Assembly (NCBI RefSeq): GCF_035987325.1
Contig: NZ_CP108488.1
Coordinates: 5,580,001 to 5,644,000 of the forward strand
Length of the DNA: 64,000 nt
Source of the DNA: Streptomyces sp. NBC_01244
GTDB lineage: Bacteria; Actinomycetota; Actinomycetes; Streptomycetales; Streptomycetaceae
Direction of reading: 5' to 3'
The position numbers were made by a program, and so were the translations under genes. A model generated the notes under the pieces. The model did no database searches. It was given only the letters and a program-made list of their open reading frames with translations, and was not told where the DNA came from. Within the stretch, counting starts at the first letter, position 1. Each line of letters opens with the position of its first letter. Of the stretch, positions 25,760-35,112 are shown one piece after another.

Positions 25760-26959
25760 GTGACCGACCAGGCCGCTCTCCAGTCAGTCCTCGACCGAGC
25801 CGCCGCTGGGGGCCGGATCACCAGGGAAGAGGCGCTCGACCTCTACCGTCACGCGCCGCTGCACGCCCTCGGCCAGGCCGCCGATGCGGCCCGCCGGCTG
25901 CGCTACGCCGGTACCGAGCACATCGCGACGTACATCATCGAGCGCAACATCAACTACACCAACGTGTGTGTGACGGCGTGCAAGTTCTGCGCCTTCTACG
26001 CGGCCCCCAAGGACGTGAAGAAGGGCTGGTCCCGCGATCTCGACGACATCCTGCGCCGCTGCGCGGAGACCGTCGAGCTGGGCGGCACGCAGATCATGTT
26101 CCAGGGCGGCCACCACCCGGACTACGGCGTCGAGTACTACGAGCACCACTTCTCCGCCATCAAGCAGGCCTTCCCCCAGCTGGTCATCCACTCCCTCGGC
26201 GCGTCCGAGGTCGATCACATGGCCCGGATCTCCAAGGTGTCGGCGGAGGAGGCCATCCAGCGCATCCACGCCGCCGGTCTCGACTCCTTCGCGGGCGCCG
26301 GCGCCGAACTTCTCCCGGAGCGGCCGCGCAAGGCGATCGCCCCGCTCAAGGAGTCCGGCGAGCGCTGGCTGGAGATCATGGAGATCGCCCACAAGCTGGG
26401 CGTGGAGTCCACCTCCACCATGCTGATGGGCACCGGCGAGACCAACGCCGAGCGCATCGAGCACATCGCGATGATCCGGGACACGCAGGACCGCACGGGC
26501 GGCTTCCGCGCCTTCATCCCGTACACCTACCAGCCCGAGAACAACCACCTCAAGGGCCGGACCCAGGCGACCGTCTTCGAGTACCTGCGCATGATCGCCA
26601 TCGCGCGGCTCTTCCTCGACAACATCGCCCACATCCAGGGCTCCTGGCTCACCGTCGGCAAGGAGGCGGGCCAGCTCTCCCTGCACTACGGCGCCGACGA
26701 CCTCGGTTCGATCATGCTGGAGGAGAACGTGGTCTCCTCGGCCGGTGCCAAGCACCGCTCCAACCGCATGGAGATCATCGACCTCATCCGCAAGGCGGGC
26801 CGCGTCCCGGCGCAGCGCGCCACGACGTACGAGCACCTCCTCGTGCACGAGGACCCGGCGAACGACCCGGTCGACGACCGCGTGGTCTCGCACATCTCCT
26901 CCACCGCCATCGAGGGCGGTACGGCCCACCCCGAGCTGAAGCTCATCTCCTCGAACTGA
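25760..26959 (+). CDS. mqnC: Cyclic dehypoxanthine futalosine synthase MqnC
   Basis: Radical-SAM enzyme of the futalosine pathway; cyclises dehypoxanthine futalosine. The 399-residue protein has the cluster motif CVTACKFC (CX3CX2C) at residues ~71-78. It is followed by [16 protein letters not shown] and the conserved [13 protein letters not shown] late [19 protein letters not shown] also fits MqnC. GTG 25760 follows AAAGGTG, which lies in the last tandem repeat unit. It is 6 bp before the next gene, so the two are co-transcribed. Confidence 0.95.
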   Translation: MTDQAALQSVLDRAAAGGRITREEALDLYRHAPLHALGQAADAARRLRYAGTEHIATYIIERNINYTNVCVTACKFCAFYAAPKDVKKGWSRDLDDILRRCAETVELGGTQIMFQGGHHPDYGVEYYEHHFSAIKQAFPQLVIHSLGASEVDHMARISKVSAEEAIQRIHAAGLDSFAGAGAELLPERPRKAIAPLKESGERWLEIMEIAHKLGVESTSTMLMGTGETNAERIEHIAMIRDTQDRTGGFRAFIPYTYQPENNHLKGRTQATVFEYLRMIAIARLFLDNIAHIQGSWLTVGKEAGQLSLHYGADDLGSIMLEENVVSSAGAKHRSNRMEIIDLIRKAGRVPAQRATTYEHLLVHEDPANDPVDDRVVSHISSTAIEGGTAHPELKLISSN

Positions 26960-26965
26960 GCGCCC

Positions 26966-27619
26966 GTGCTGACGATCCACACCGCCGAACTCCTCGTGAC
27001 CGGGCCCTCCGGTCAGGGACCCGCGCCGCTGCCCGGCGGCGCGGTCCTGGTCGAGGGCGACCGCATCGCCCGGGTGGGCCCGTACGAGGAAGTCGCCGCG
27101 GCCTATCCGCACGCGCGCGCCCGCAGCTGGCCCGGGGTGCTGACCCCGGGGCTGCTGGTGCGCGGCGGCGACGAGCTGCTCGAGCGCACGTACTACCCGG
27201 ACGACCCCTACGAGATCACCGAGCTCGGGGCCGAACCGATCAGCGGAGCGGCGGCGTTGGCGGACCTGAAGATGACGGAGCCGCGCTGGGGCAACAGCGC
27301 GCGGCGCGGTACGCAGAAGCTCCTCGCCCGGGGGGTCGTCGCGGTGGCCGGCCGCTTCACCGGCCCGGCCGTCCGTACGGCCGTGGTCCGCTCCGGGCTC
27401 ACCGTCGTTCCGCCCGCTCCCTACGAGGGCCCGGCCTCCCTGGACCCGCTCGCCGGCCGCACCGCGGCCGAGGAGGCCTTCCACGGAGTCCTGGAGCCGG
27501 GCGCCCCGGCGCGGTTCGCGGTGTTCGCGGTGGCCGGTCCGATGGAGCTGCTGGTGGAGGGCCCGACGAGCTGTGTGGCCACGGTCATCGGCGGCAGGCT
27601 GCTGCACCGCCGTCGCTGA
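26966..27619 (+). CDS. Degenerate amidohydrolase-like (imidazolonepropionase-like) protein
   Basis: A 217-residue protein with the N-terminal beta-sandwich pattern of amidohydrolases ([12 protein letters not shown], then [20 protein letters not shown] and [11 protein letters not shown]). It lacks the HxH motif and the later metal ligands, and is half the normal length. So catalysis of the usual type is unlikely. GTG 26966 is 6 bp after mqnC. Position between mqnC and menG suggests a role with menaquinone synthesis, but that is inference only. It could relate to the MqnX aminofutalosine deaminase fold without its chemistry. Confidence 0.75.
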   Translation: MLTIHTAELLVTGPSGQGPAPLPGGAVLVEGDRIARVGPYEEVAAAYPHARARSWPGVLTPGLLVRGGDELLERTYYPDDPYEITELGAEPISGAAALADLKMTEPRWGNSARRGTQKLLARGVVAVAGRFTGPAVRTAVVRSGLTVVPPAPYEGPASLDPLAGRTAAEEAFHGVLEPGAPARFAVFAVAGPMELLVEGPTSCVATVIGGRLLHRRR

Positions 27620-27753
27620 GCCCGCAGGCACACGTACCCGTACGGGCGGCCGGGTGCGGTGCCCGGGGGCCTGCGAGAATGACGGGGCGGTCCGCAGGAC
27701 CCTGCCGAACCGTTCGCCGAACCATTCGCACCGCACCCGAGGGGCCCACGCCA

Positions 27754-28449
27754 GTGACATCCGCTTCCCTGGACAAGCAGCCGCACGAAGTCGCCTCCAT
27801 GTTCGACGGCGTGGCGGCGAACTACGACCTCACCAACGACGTCCTCTCCCTCGGGCAGGCCCGCCTGTGGCGCAAGGAGGTCGCCAAGGCGGTCGGCGCG
27901 CGCCCCGGGCAGCTCGTCCTCGACCTGGCCGCCGGCACGGCCACGTCCTCGCTGCCCTTCGCCGCGACCGGCGCGTACGTCGTGCCCTGCGACTTCTCCC
28001 TCGGCATGCTCCGCGAGGGCAAGAAGCGCAACCCCTGGCTCCCGCTGACGGCCGGCGACGCGACGAAGCTGCCGTTCAAGGACGACTCCTTCGACACCGT
28101 CACCATCTCCTTCGGCCTGCGCAACGTCCAGGACACCGACGCCGCCCTGCGCGAGCTGTACCGGGTCACGAAGCCCGGCGGCCAGGTCGTGATCTGCGAG
28201 TTCTCGCAGCCCACCTGGGCCCCCTTCCGGACCGTGTACACCGAGTACCTGATGCGCGCGATGCCGCCGGTCGCCCGCGCGGTCTCCTCCAACCCCGACG
28301 CGTACGTCTACCTCGCCGACTCCATCCGCGCCTGGCCCGACCAGCCCGCACTGGCCGCGCTGCTGCAGAAGGCCGGCTGGTCCAAGGTGGCCTGGCGCAA
28401 TCTGAGCGGCGGCATCGTCGCGCTGCACCGCGGCACCAAGCACGCGTAG
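27754..28449 (+). CDS. menG: Demethylmenaquinone methyltransferase
   Basis: SAM-dependent last step of menaquinone synthesis. The 231-residue UbiE/MenG-type protein has [22 protein letters not shown] motif [12 protein letters not shown] and the post-motif [19 protein letters not shown]. The ending [12 protein letters not shown] is typical of MenG. GTG 27754 is 134 bp from the previous gene, and its own promoter is possible. It is followed after 15 bp by glutaminase, perhaps in one transcript. Confidence 0.93.
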   Translation: MTSASLDKQPHEVASMFDGVAANYDLTNDVLSLGQARLWRKEVAKAVGARPGQLVLDLAAGTATSSLPFAATGAYVVPCDFSLGMLREGKKRNPWLPLTAGDATKLPFKDDSFDTVTISFGLRNVQDTDAALRELYRVTKPGGQVVICEFSQPTWAPFRTVYTEYLMRAMPPVARAVSSNPDAYVYLADSIRAWPDQPALAALLQKAGWSKVAWRNLSGGIVALHRGTKHA

Positions 28450-28464
28450 TACGGGGCTGCGGAG

Positions 28465-29376
28465 ATGGACTACCAGGCCCTGCTGGAGCAGGTCGCCACC
28501 GACATCGCCCCGCTGATCGGCAGCGGCGCCACCGCCGAGTACATCCCGGCGCTGGCGTCCGTCGACCCGCGGCAGTTCGGGATGGCCATCGCCGACCTCG
28601 ACGGCAACGTCTTCGGGGTGGGGGACTGGCACACGCCGTTCTCCACCCAGTCCATCACCAAGGTCTTCGCGCTGGCCCTCGCGCTCGCCGAGGGCGGCGA
28701 CAGCCTGTGGGAGCGGGTGGGCCGGGAACCCTCCGGCAACCCGTTCAACTCGCTCGTGCAGCTGGAGTACGAGAACGGCATCCCCCGCAACCCCTTCATC
28801 AACGCGGGCGCGCTCGTCGTCACCGACCGGCTCCAGACGCTGACGGGCGACGCGAGCAGCGAACTCCTCGGCTTCCTCCGGGAAGAGAGCCAGAACCCGG
28901 ACGTCGCCTTCGACGCGGAGGTCGCCGCCTCCGAACAGGAACACGGCGACCGCAATGCGGCCCTGGCCCACTTCATGGCCGCCTACGGGAACATCGACAA
29001 CCCGGTGCCGACGCTGCTGGAGCACTACTTCTGGCAGTGCTCCATCGAGATGAGCTGCGCCGACCTGGCCCGCGCCGGCCGCTTCCTGGCCCGGCACGGA
29101 CTGCGCGCGGACGGCTCGCGGCTCCTCACGCGCAGCGAGGCGAAGCAGGTCAACGCGGTGATGCTGACGTGCGGGACGTACGACGCGGCGGGGGAGTTCG
29201 CCTACCGGGTGGGCCTGCCCGGCAAGAGCGGCGTGGGCGGCGGCATCGTGGCGGTGGTGCCCGGCGCGTGCACGCTGGCCGCGTGGAGCCCCGGTCTCGA
29301 CGCCCAGGGCAACTCCGTGGCCGCGGTGGCCGCCCTGGACCGCTTCACGACCCTGACGGGCCTTTCCGTTTTTTGA
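28465..29376 (+). CDS. glsA: Glutaminase GlsA
   Basis: Serine-dependent beta-lactamase-fold glutaminase that converts glutamine to glutamate and ammonia. The 303-residue protein has the S-x-x-K motif in TQSITK, the conserved NPFINAGALV, Tyr in AYGNIDNP, and late KSGVGGGIVAVVPG. It is full length with no STAS fusion. ATG 28465 begins 15 bp after menG. The functional link to menaquinone is not obvious and co-transcription may be incidental. Confidence 0.93.
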   Translation: MDYQALLEQVATDIAPLIGSGATAEYIPALASVDPRQFGMAIADLDGNVFGVGDWHTPFSTQSITKVFALALALAEGGDSLWERVGREPSGNPFNSLVQLEYENGIPRNPFINAGALVVTDRLQTLTGDASSELLGFLREESQNPDVAFDAEVAASEQEHGDRNAALAHFMAAYGNIDNPVPTLLEHYFWQCSIEMSCADLARAGRFLARHGLRADGSRLLTRSEAKQVNAVMLTCGTYDAAGEFAYRVGLPGKSGVGGGIVAVVPGACTLAAWSPGLDAQGNSVAAVAALDRFTTLTGLSVF

Positions 29377-29454
29377 GCCCCGACGCGCCGCCCCTCCCAC
29401 CGCTGCGCGGGGTGCCGTCCGGCGGGTGCGGCTGCTTCGTCCCTGCGGGGCGAG

Positions 29455-29745
29455 GTCCCCTACCCACCCTTCCACCGTTCCCCGGGCTACGCCCGGACCC
29501 CATGCCGGGCACGCCGCCGTTGCCGGGGACCAGCCCCCGGACCCCCGCGCCTCAAACGCCGGCGAGGCCGGATGTACCCAGCCCCTCCGGCGTTTGAGGA
29601 GCGGGGTCTGGGGCGGAGCCCCAGGGGGTCCGGGCGCAGCCCGGCACCCTTCCAGCCCGTCCGGCGCTTGAGGACCGGGCTCCGGGCAGCGCCCGGGGAA
29701 CGGTGGAAGGGTGGGTAGGGGACTCCGCCCCGCGCAGCGGCAAGG
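29455..29745. repeat. Large intergenic dyad repeat (copy 1)
   Basis: Perfect 33-bp inverted arms (29455-29487 and 29691-29723) enclose smaller dyads: cgcctcaaacgccgg facing ccggcgtttgagg, and ctggggcggagccccag. A second copy of the right-hand half is at 53.77-53.94 kb. It fills most of the 460-bp gap between glsA (+) and the GNAT gene (-), where it may also act as a terminator. The ORFs that run through it are repeat translations. Confidence 0.8.
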
Positions 29746-29837
29746 GTCGCAGCCGGGACTCCGCCCCCCGCAGCGGCGAAGGTCGCTGCGGGGCATCCGG
29801 GACGGGGCGGCGGCGGCACGGCTCCGCGCAGCGGGGG

Positions 29838-30368
29838 CTAGGACGGGGCGAGGGACAGTGCGTAGCGGCGGGCTTGGCGCCGGCCCCCCGGGAGGGGGAA
29901 CCGGTCCGCCAGGGTCATGCCCAGCCGCTCCGCCACCGCGATCGAGCGAACGTTCGCATCGTCGATCATCGCCACCACATCCGGAACCCCAGCCCCCCGC
30001 ACCCGCTCCAGCGTCGCCAGCGCAGCGGCATACGCATAGCCCCGCCCCCACGCGGAGCGACCGAGCCTCCAGCCGATCTCGATCTCCCCCACCGGCCCCC
30101 ACTCCTTCTCCGCCGGCCACGGCTGCGCCCCGGTGAAGCCGATGACCTCACCGTCCGCGTCCAGCAGCGTCCACAGGCAGAAGCCGAGCCGCGCGTCGTG
30201 CATCCGCTGCCGCGCGGTGATTTCTTCGTAGAAGGAGAGCTCGGCGGGACCGCCGAGGAACTCCATGACGTCCGGGTCGTGGAAGACCCGGTGCCAGGCG
30301 TGTGCGTCCTCGTCCGTGGGCACACGGAGCTGGACGACGGGGAGCGGCCGGGTCGGCGAGGTGGTCAC
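29838..30368 (-). CDS. GNAT-family N-acetyltransferase (RimJ/RimL-like)
   Basis: A 176-residue acetyltransferase. The acetyl-CoA motif reads SAWGRGYAYAAALATLERV, preceded by EIEIGWRLGRS and followed by MIDDANVRSIAVAERLGM, which is the GNAT pattern of the RimJ/L type. GTG 30368 with AAGGG upstream is preferred. The open frame extends further upstream, but that extension antiparallels the reductase and is not coding. It is divergent from the reductase at 30471 with ~100 bp between. Substrate unknown. Confidence 0.85.
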   Translation of the reverse strand: MTTSPTRPLPVVQLRVPTDEDAHAWHRVFHDPDVMEFLGGPAELSFYEEITARQRMHDARLGFCLWTLLDADGEVIGFTGAQPWPAEKEWGPVGEIEIGWRLGRSAWGRGYAYAAALATLERVRGAGVPDVVAMIDDANVRSIAVAERLGMTLADRFPLPGGRRQARRYALSLAPS

Positions 30369-30470
30369 AGGGCAGCCCTTCGGATCGCGATCTCTCTCGC
30401 TGCATAGACTGCACGTGTTCCGGTGCCGTTGGGCACTCTTATCGTTTATCGAGCTTTCGGGAGACCCGTC

Positions 30471-31754
30471 GTGACCGAGCCCCTCTCCGAGCACTCCGCG
30501 GACGTGATCGTCGTCGGGGCCGGGCCTGCCGGCTCGACCACTGCTTACTACCTGGCCAAGGCCGGACTCGACGTCCTGCTCCTGGAGAAGACGGCGTTCC
30601 CGCGCGAGAAGGTCTGCGGTGACGGCCTGACGCCGCGCGCCACCAAGCAGCTCGTGTCGATGGGCATCGACATCTCCGAAGAGGCCGGCTGGCTGCGCAA
30701 CAAGGGCCTGCGGATCATCGGCGGCGGCCAGCGGCTCCAGCTGGACTGGCCCGAGCTTGCCTCCTTCCCCGACTACGGACTCGTCCGCAAGCGCGACGAC
30801 TTCGACGAGACCCTGGCCCGCCAGGCGCAGAAGGCCGGCGCCCGGCTGTACGAGCGCTGCAACGTCGGCGAGCCCGTACGCGATCCCCGTACCGGTCACA
30901 TCACGGGAGTGACGGCGAAGCTGGGCGAGGAGAAGACCCAGGTCACCTTCAGCGCCCCGCTGGTGGTCGCGGCCGACGGCAACTCCTCGCGGCTCTCCCT
31001 GGCGATGGGCCTGCACCGCCGCGAGGACCGCCCGATGGGCGTGGCCGTGCGTACGTACTTCACTTCGCCCCGCCACGACGACGACTACCTGGAGTCCTGG
31101 CTGGAGCTCTGGGACCGGCGCGGGGCCGAGGACCGGCTGCTGCCCGGCTACGGCTGGATCTTCGGCATGGGCGACGGCACCTCCAACGTGGGTCTGGGCA
31201 TCCTCAACTCCTCCTCCGCCTTCAAGGAGCTGGACTGGCGCGAGGTCCTCAAGGCCTGGTGCGCCTCGATGCCGGAGGACTGGGGCTACACCCCCGAGAA
31301 CATGACGCAGCCCATCCGCGGCGCGGCCCTGCCGATGGCCTTCAACCGCCAGCCGCACTACACCAAGGGGCTGTTGCTCGTCGGTGACGCGGGCGGGCTC
31401 GTCAACCCGTTCAACGGCGAGGGCATCGCCTATGCGATGGAGTCGGGCCAGATCGCGGCCGACGTCATCGTCCAGGCCCACTCCCGGGCCACCCCGGCCC
31501 TGCGCGAACTGACCCTGCACAGCTACCCGAAGGTCCTGAAGGAGACCTACGGCGGCTACTACACGCTGGGCCGCGCCTTCGTGAAGCTGATCGGCAACCC
31601 GAAGATCATGAAGATCGCCGCCCAGCGCGGGCTGAGCCACCCGGTGCTGATGAAGTTCACGCTGAAGATGCTGGCCAACCTCACCGACCCGACGGGCGGT
31701 GACGCGATGGACCGCGTCATCAACGGCCTTTCGAAGGTCGCTCCGAAAGCCTGA
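30471..31754 (+). CDS. Geranylgeranyl-reductase-type flavoprotein (MenJ-like)
   Basis: A 427-residue FAD-dependent reductase. The dinucleotide fold is VIVVGAGPAGSTTAYYLAKA; downstream are the second FAD motif GDAGGLVNPFNGEG and a substrate-side segment. The family includes mycobacterial MenJ, which saturates one isoprene unit of menaquinone. The neighbouring mqn/menG and nuo genes favour that role over archaeal-type lipid saturation. GTG 30471 follows GGGAG; an in-frame start at 30423 lacks a site. A bidirectional terminator follows at 31764. Confidence 0.88.
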   Translation: MTEPLSEHSADVIVVGAGPAGSTTAYYLAKAGLDVLLLEKTAFPREKVCGDGLTPRATKQLVSMGIDISEEAGWLRNKGLRIIGGGQRLQLDWPELASFPDYGLVRKRDDFDETLARQAQKAGARLYERCNVGEPVRDPRTGHITGVTAKLGEEKTQVTFSAPLVVAADGNSSRLSLAMGLHRREDRPMGVAVRTYFTSPRHDDDYLESWLELWDRRGAEDRLLPGYGWIFGMGDGTSNVGLGILNSSSAFKELDWREVLKAWCASMPEDWGYTPENMTQPIRGAALPMAFNRQPHYTKGLLLVGDAGGLVNPFNGEGIAYAMESGQIAADVIVQAHSRATPALRELTLHSYPKVLKETYGGYYTLGRAFVKLIGNPKIMKIAAQRGLSHPVLMKFTLKMLANLTDPTGGDAMDRVINGLSKVAPKA

Positions 31755-31763
31755 TCATTCAAG

Positions 31764-31795
31764 GCCGGACCGCTCGTCGGGTCGAGCGGTCCGGC
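31764..31795. terminator. Bidirectional terminator
   Basis: gccggaccgctcg (31764-31776) and its complement (31783-31795) form a 13-bp perfect stem with a 6-nt loop. It lies between the reductase (+) and the PIN gene (-), which converge. Confidence 0.8.
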
Positions 31796-31811
31796 TCGTG
31801 GCCTTCGGCCG

Positions 31812-32261
31812 TCACACGCTGACGATCTTCACCTTCGGCGAGCCGGGAAGTTCCTCGGCGGCCTTGCACAGCGCCGGGATGTGCGACCTGTCAGAGGTGA
31901 CGAGCAGTACCGGAGGTGTGCAGAGTGCGGCCGTGGCCACCACGAGTGCGTCCACGAGGCATTCGTGCCCGTCAAGGCCCGACGCGTCCAGCAGCTTCGC
32001 CGCGGCGTCTGTCACCGCATCGTTGACCGGTTTCACATCGAACCGGGACAGCAGGAACCGGAGTCGCTTGGCGGCCTCGCCGGTTCGGCGCACCTCCAAG
32101 GGTGTCAGTGCGCACAGTGCCACGCGCCGGCCGCTCTGCTGAGCGACCTCGATGCGCGCACGCATCCCCTCATCACCGTCGACGTGCAGTGAGAGCCTTT
32201 GGGCGTCCAGGACGAGCGTGCCCTCACTCTTGGCCTTGATCTTGAGGCGCTTGCTTACCAC
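31812..32261 (-). CDS. PIN-domain protein without a visible antitoxin
   Basis: A 149-residue PIN-like nuclease: early acidic VLDAQRLSL, then the mid DALVVATA and the late VTSDRSHIPAL carrying the usual acidic positions (D18-like, D97-like, D119-like). VapC toxins have this layout. The start GTG 32261 follows AGGA closely; the N-terminus is basic (SKRLKIKAKSEG). The gene upstream on the same strand is a membrane protein, not an antitoxin, so it stands alone. Confidence 0.7.
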   Translation of the reverse strand: MVSKRLKIKAKSEGTLVLDAQRLSLHVDGDEGMRARIEVAQQSGRRVALCALTPLEVRRTGEAAKRLRFLLSRFDVKPVNDAVTDAAAKLLDASGLDGHECLVDALVVATAALCTPPVLLVTSDRSHIPALCKAAEELPGSPKVKIVSV

Positions 32262-32297
32262 TCCTGTTCCGCCTGTCCGCTGGTGACTTCGGCGGAC

Positions 32298-32612
32298 TCA
32301 AGGCCGCCCCCAAAGCCTGGCCCTGCCCCTGGCCGGGCGCGTCTCGCGCGGGGTCTCGTACGGGGTCCCCTGCGCGGGCTCCGCCGTGCCGTGTACCCGG
32401 TGGATGCAGCGGGTCAGCAGGACCAGGCCGCAGAGCATCAGGGTGCCCGAGGCCGTCCAGTCCAGGGTGAGCGTCAGGGGGGAGCCGGGCTTCTGCCAGG
32501 GGCGGGTGGTGGTCAGCAGCCAGCCGCCGAGGGACAGGAGTCCGAGCCCGGCGGCGGCCGGGGCGGCGGTGGGGCCGGCGCCGGGGGCTTCGTCGGAGGG
32601 GCTGGGCGTCAC
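32298..32612 (-). CDS. Hypothetical two-pass membrane protein
   Basis: A 104-residue protein with two hydrophobic segments (LGLLSLGGWLL and ASGTLMLCGLVLLTRC) and an acidic/Pro N-terminus. The C-terminus is basic and Arg-rich. No family recognised. It is 36 bp upstream of the PIN gene on the same strand. Coding is plausible rather than proven: base composition alone could give this frame. Confidence 0.45.
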   Translation of the reverse strand: MTPSPSDEAPGAGPTAAPAAAGLGLLSLGGWLLTTTRPWQKPGSPLTLTLDWTASGTLMLCGLVLLTRCIHRVHGTAEPAQGTPYETPRETRPARGRARLWGRP

Positions 32613-32800
32613 GGATCACCACTTCCTGGGGCGACTCGGGCGTGCTCGCCCCGGCCATCTTGGCAGGGTGCCGCCCGTTCGGCACGGGGTGCCCGCCAGT
32701 CGGACGGGCGGGCAAGTTGGTTTCCAGGCAAGAAGTTTGGCTGACCAGCAGGTGAGAAGGCCTTGTCCCCGGTACGGGCCGGGCTGTTCAATTCCCGAGA

Positions 32801-33817
32801 GTGAACAGGTCTTCCGCGACGGGCTCCCGTCCGCTCCGACACCCCGCCCTCCGCTCCGCCTTCCCGGCCGCGGCCCTCCCGGTCGCCGTCCTGCTGGCGT
32901 TCGCCCTGGCCGGCTGCTCGGATCCGGACGGTGGCGGCGCGCACGGGGAGCCGGAACTCGGCGAGGTCGCCGTCGCCCCGGCCACCTCCTCGCTCTCGAT
33001 GCCCCTGGACGCGTACACGGACACCGACGCCGAGACGGTCCGCATGGGGCAGGTGCAGCAGCGGCTGCTCTCGCGCTGCATGGCCCGGTACGGATTCCCG
33101 TACGAGGAGGTCAGGCCGTCCGATCCCGCCGGTGCCCAGGGGCCCGAGGGCCGGCACCGGGCGCTCTTCGGGGCGGCCGATCCGGTGTACGCGGCGGCCC
33201 ACGGCTACGACATGACCGCGGGCAAGGGGCGGCCCGTGAAGCCCCCGGCCGCCCCGCTGAGCGAGAGCGCCACCCTGGTCATGCACGGCGAACGGCCGGG
33301 CGGAGCCCAGGGCGCCACGCAGCCCGCGGACGCCGCGAGCGAGGAGGAGGCCGCGCGGGTGGACAGCGGCATCGACTTCGGCGGGCAGAAGGTGCCGCCC
33401 GGCGGATGCATACGGGAGGCGTACCGCAAGCTCTACGCGCCGACGAAGGACAGCGTGGACCTGCTGTTCCCGTTCGGGCTGGCCTCGCAGGCGCACGAAC
33501 GCTCCAAGGACGATTCGCGGGTGGCCGAGGCGCTGAAGAACTGGTCGGCGTGCATGGAGAAGTCCGGGTACACCGGCCTGAAGGATCCCTACGAGGTCGT
33601 CCAGACCCTCGGCCTGGAGGCCGATCCGGGCGGCCCCAAAGCCGTCACCGCGGCAAAGGCCGACGTCGCCTGCAAGCGCGAGGTGAACCTCGTCGGCATC
33701 TGGGCGGCGGTGGAGAAGGCCTACCAGGAGCGGCTGGTGGAGGAGCACGCAGAGACCCTCGCGCTCTACAAGAAGCAGCGCGAGGTCCGTTACAAGCTGG
33801 CGGCCGGTCTCCTCTGA
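32801..33817 (+). CDS. Secreted lipoprotein with CMxxxG motifs
   Basis: A 338-residue lipoprotein: signal peptide with lipobox LAGC (FALAGCSD). It has no named family known to me. Two segments share a pattern with the neighbouring lipoprotein: RCMARYGFPYEEV and ACMEKSGYTGLKDPY, where a Cys-Met precedes a Gly/aromatic. The rest is helical and charged (VEEHAETLALYKKQREVRY). GTG 32801 is the start. It converges with the minus-strand lipoprotein at 33832, 14 bp away. Confidence 0.75.
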   Translation: MNRSSATGSRPLRHPALRSAFPAAALPVAVLLAFALAGCSDPDGGGAHGEPELGEVAVAPATSSLSMPLDAYTDTDAETVRMGQVQQRLLSRCMARYGFPYEEVRPSDPAGAQGPEGRHRALFGAADPVYAAAHGYDMTAGKGRPVKPPAAPLSESATLVMHGERPGGAQGATQPADAASEEEAARVDSGIDFGGQKVPPGGCIREAYRKLYAPTKDSVDLLFPFGLASQAHERSKDDSRVAEALKNWSACMEKSGYTGLKDPYEVVQTLGLEADPGGPKAVTAAKADVACKREVNLVGIWAAVEKAYQERLVEEHAETLALYKKQREVRYKLAAGLL

Positions 33818-33831
33818 GCCGTGCGCGCGGC

Positions 33832-34326
33832 TCAGGAGGGGCGGGGCATGCAGGCCCGGTACGCGTCGAGGTGGTCCCGCTTGAGCTCCTGCCACTGCTC
33901 GGAGGTGCCGCCGTCCTTCTGCTGCACCTCGGCGGTGACCGGATCCGGGTCCGGGTACCAGGAGACGCCCTTCGCCCGCATGCACGCGGAGGCCTCGCGC
34001 GCGGCGGCGAGTTCCTGCGGGCTCGCCTGGACGGGGGAGGGGGGCGGCAGCAGCGACAGGCAGGCCTGCTGCGCAGGGGGGTACTGAGGGCTCTCCTTCT
34101 CCACGAAGTGCGGAGCCCCGTTGTCCCCGTAGGAGATGGTCATTCCGTGCTCCTGCATGCACGTGTAGAACGGCATGTCCGCCGCCGCGATCGAGGGTGT
34201 GGCGGTGGGTCCGGCCGCACGTCCCGGCTTTCCCGCTCCGGAGTTCTTCCCCGGGAGTTCCCCGCTTCCGCATCCGGTCAGTGCGAGGCACAAAAGGAGT
34301 GACGAGGATATTTCGCGTACACGCAC
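33832..34326 (-). CDS. Small secreted lipoprotein with CMxxxG motifs
   Basis: A 164-residue lipoprotein with lipobox LTGC (LALTGCGSG). Its motifs mirror the neighbour: TCMQEHGMTISYGD and ACMRAKGVSWYPDPD, then CMPRPS at the end. Four or more cysteines could form disulfides. The two genes converge, yet share the same motif, so they look like diverged paralogues or partners. GTG 34326 is the start. Function unknown; family members in Streptomyces often sit near peptidoglycan-binding/transport genes. Confidence 0.72.
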   Translation of the reverse strand: MRVREISSSLLLCLALTGCGSGELPGKNSGAGKPGRAAGPTATPSIAAADMPFYTCMQEHGMTISYGDNGAPHFVEKESPQYPPAQQACLSLLPPPSPVQASPQELAAAREASACMRAKGVSWYPDPDPVTAEVQQKDGGTSEQWQELKRDHLDAYRACMPRPS

Positions 34327-34544
34327 GAGGCGTTTCCCTTGCGGTCGGCGGAGTGGAAGGGCGCGTTGGTGCGGAGGGGGCCGGAAGGCCGCAGGAGAGC
34401 GTAATCGGGAGCTCGCAATACGGACAAGTCCCTTACCCGCCAGGCCGGTTGTGGCCTGAAAAGCCGAGAAGGCCCTTGCCCCGCGGTGCCCCGGAAGGTT
34501 TAATCCCGGCCGGAATCAATTCCCTGAAGATGGAGAAATGTCCC

Positions 34545-34958
34545 ATGAGCAAGGCCCTTAACAAACTCGTCACCGGGTGCGCCACCGCGGTATCCGTCGG
34601 CGCCGTTCTCCTTGTGGCGGCCGGTCCGGCCGCCGCCAACACGGAGCGGAACGGGTATCTGGAAACCAGCGAGTTCGGCCTTTACTACAACTCCTACCAA
34701 GGGGGCTGTGTCTTCGACCTGATGTCCTCGGACTGGAACTTCTTCAACAACCTCTTCGTCGGGCCGGAGGGTTGTGAGGGCCGGAACCGGGTGACGAACG
34801 ACGACACCGCGTCGTACCGCAACCGGGACACCTACACGTGGAAGGTGGCCACCGAGGTGAACCTCACCGGTCTGATCGGTTCGCTCCCCCCGGGCTACGT
34901 GGGCAACGCCAGCGTCAACTTCAAGAACAAGATCACCTCGGCCACGTTCCTCGACTGA
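34545..34958 (+). CDS. Secreted peptidase-inhibitor-I36-like protein
   Basis: A 137-residue exported protein: signal peptide to about residue 29 (cleavage AAA-NTERN). The mature part has the phrase FGLYYNSYQGGCVFDL and late SYRNRDTYTWKV, which resemble the I36 metalloprotease-inhibitor/beta-gamma-crystallin fold in Streptomyces. Two cysteines may pair. ATG 34545 follows GGAGA; ATG 34530 in frame has no site. Inhibitor function is inferred only from resemblance. A 35113 hairpin follows. Confidence 0.7.
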   Translation: MSKALNKLVTGCATAVSVGAVLLVAAGPAAANTERNGYLETSEFGLYYNSYQGGCVFDLMSSDWNFFNNLFVGPEGCEGRNRVTNDDTASYRNRDTYTWKVATEVNLTGLIGSLPPGYVGNASVNFKNKITSATFLD

Positions 34959-35112
34959 CGGAACGAGGACGAGGACGAGGACGAGAGCGGGAACGGGAAC
35001 GGGAGCGGAACGGGAACGGCGCGGGGTCGCCTCCGCGGCTTCCCGCGCCGCCCGACGGCGCCCGGACGCCCCTCGGCGGCCCCAAGGGCCTCCAGGAGCC
35101 CCCAGGACGGCC

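Noticed and set aside
29377..29837. Protein-coding ORFs in both directions here
   Set aside because: They only translate the inverted repeat element and match nothing.
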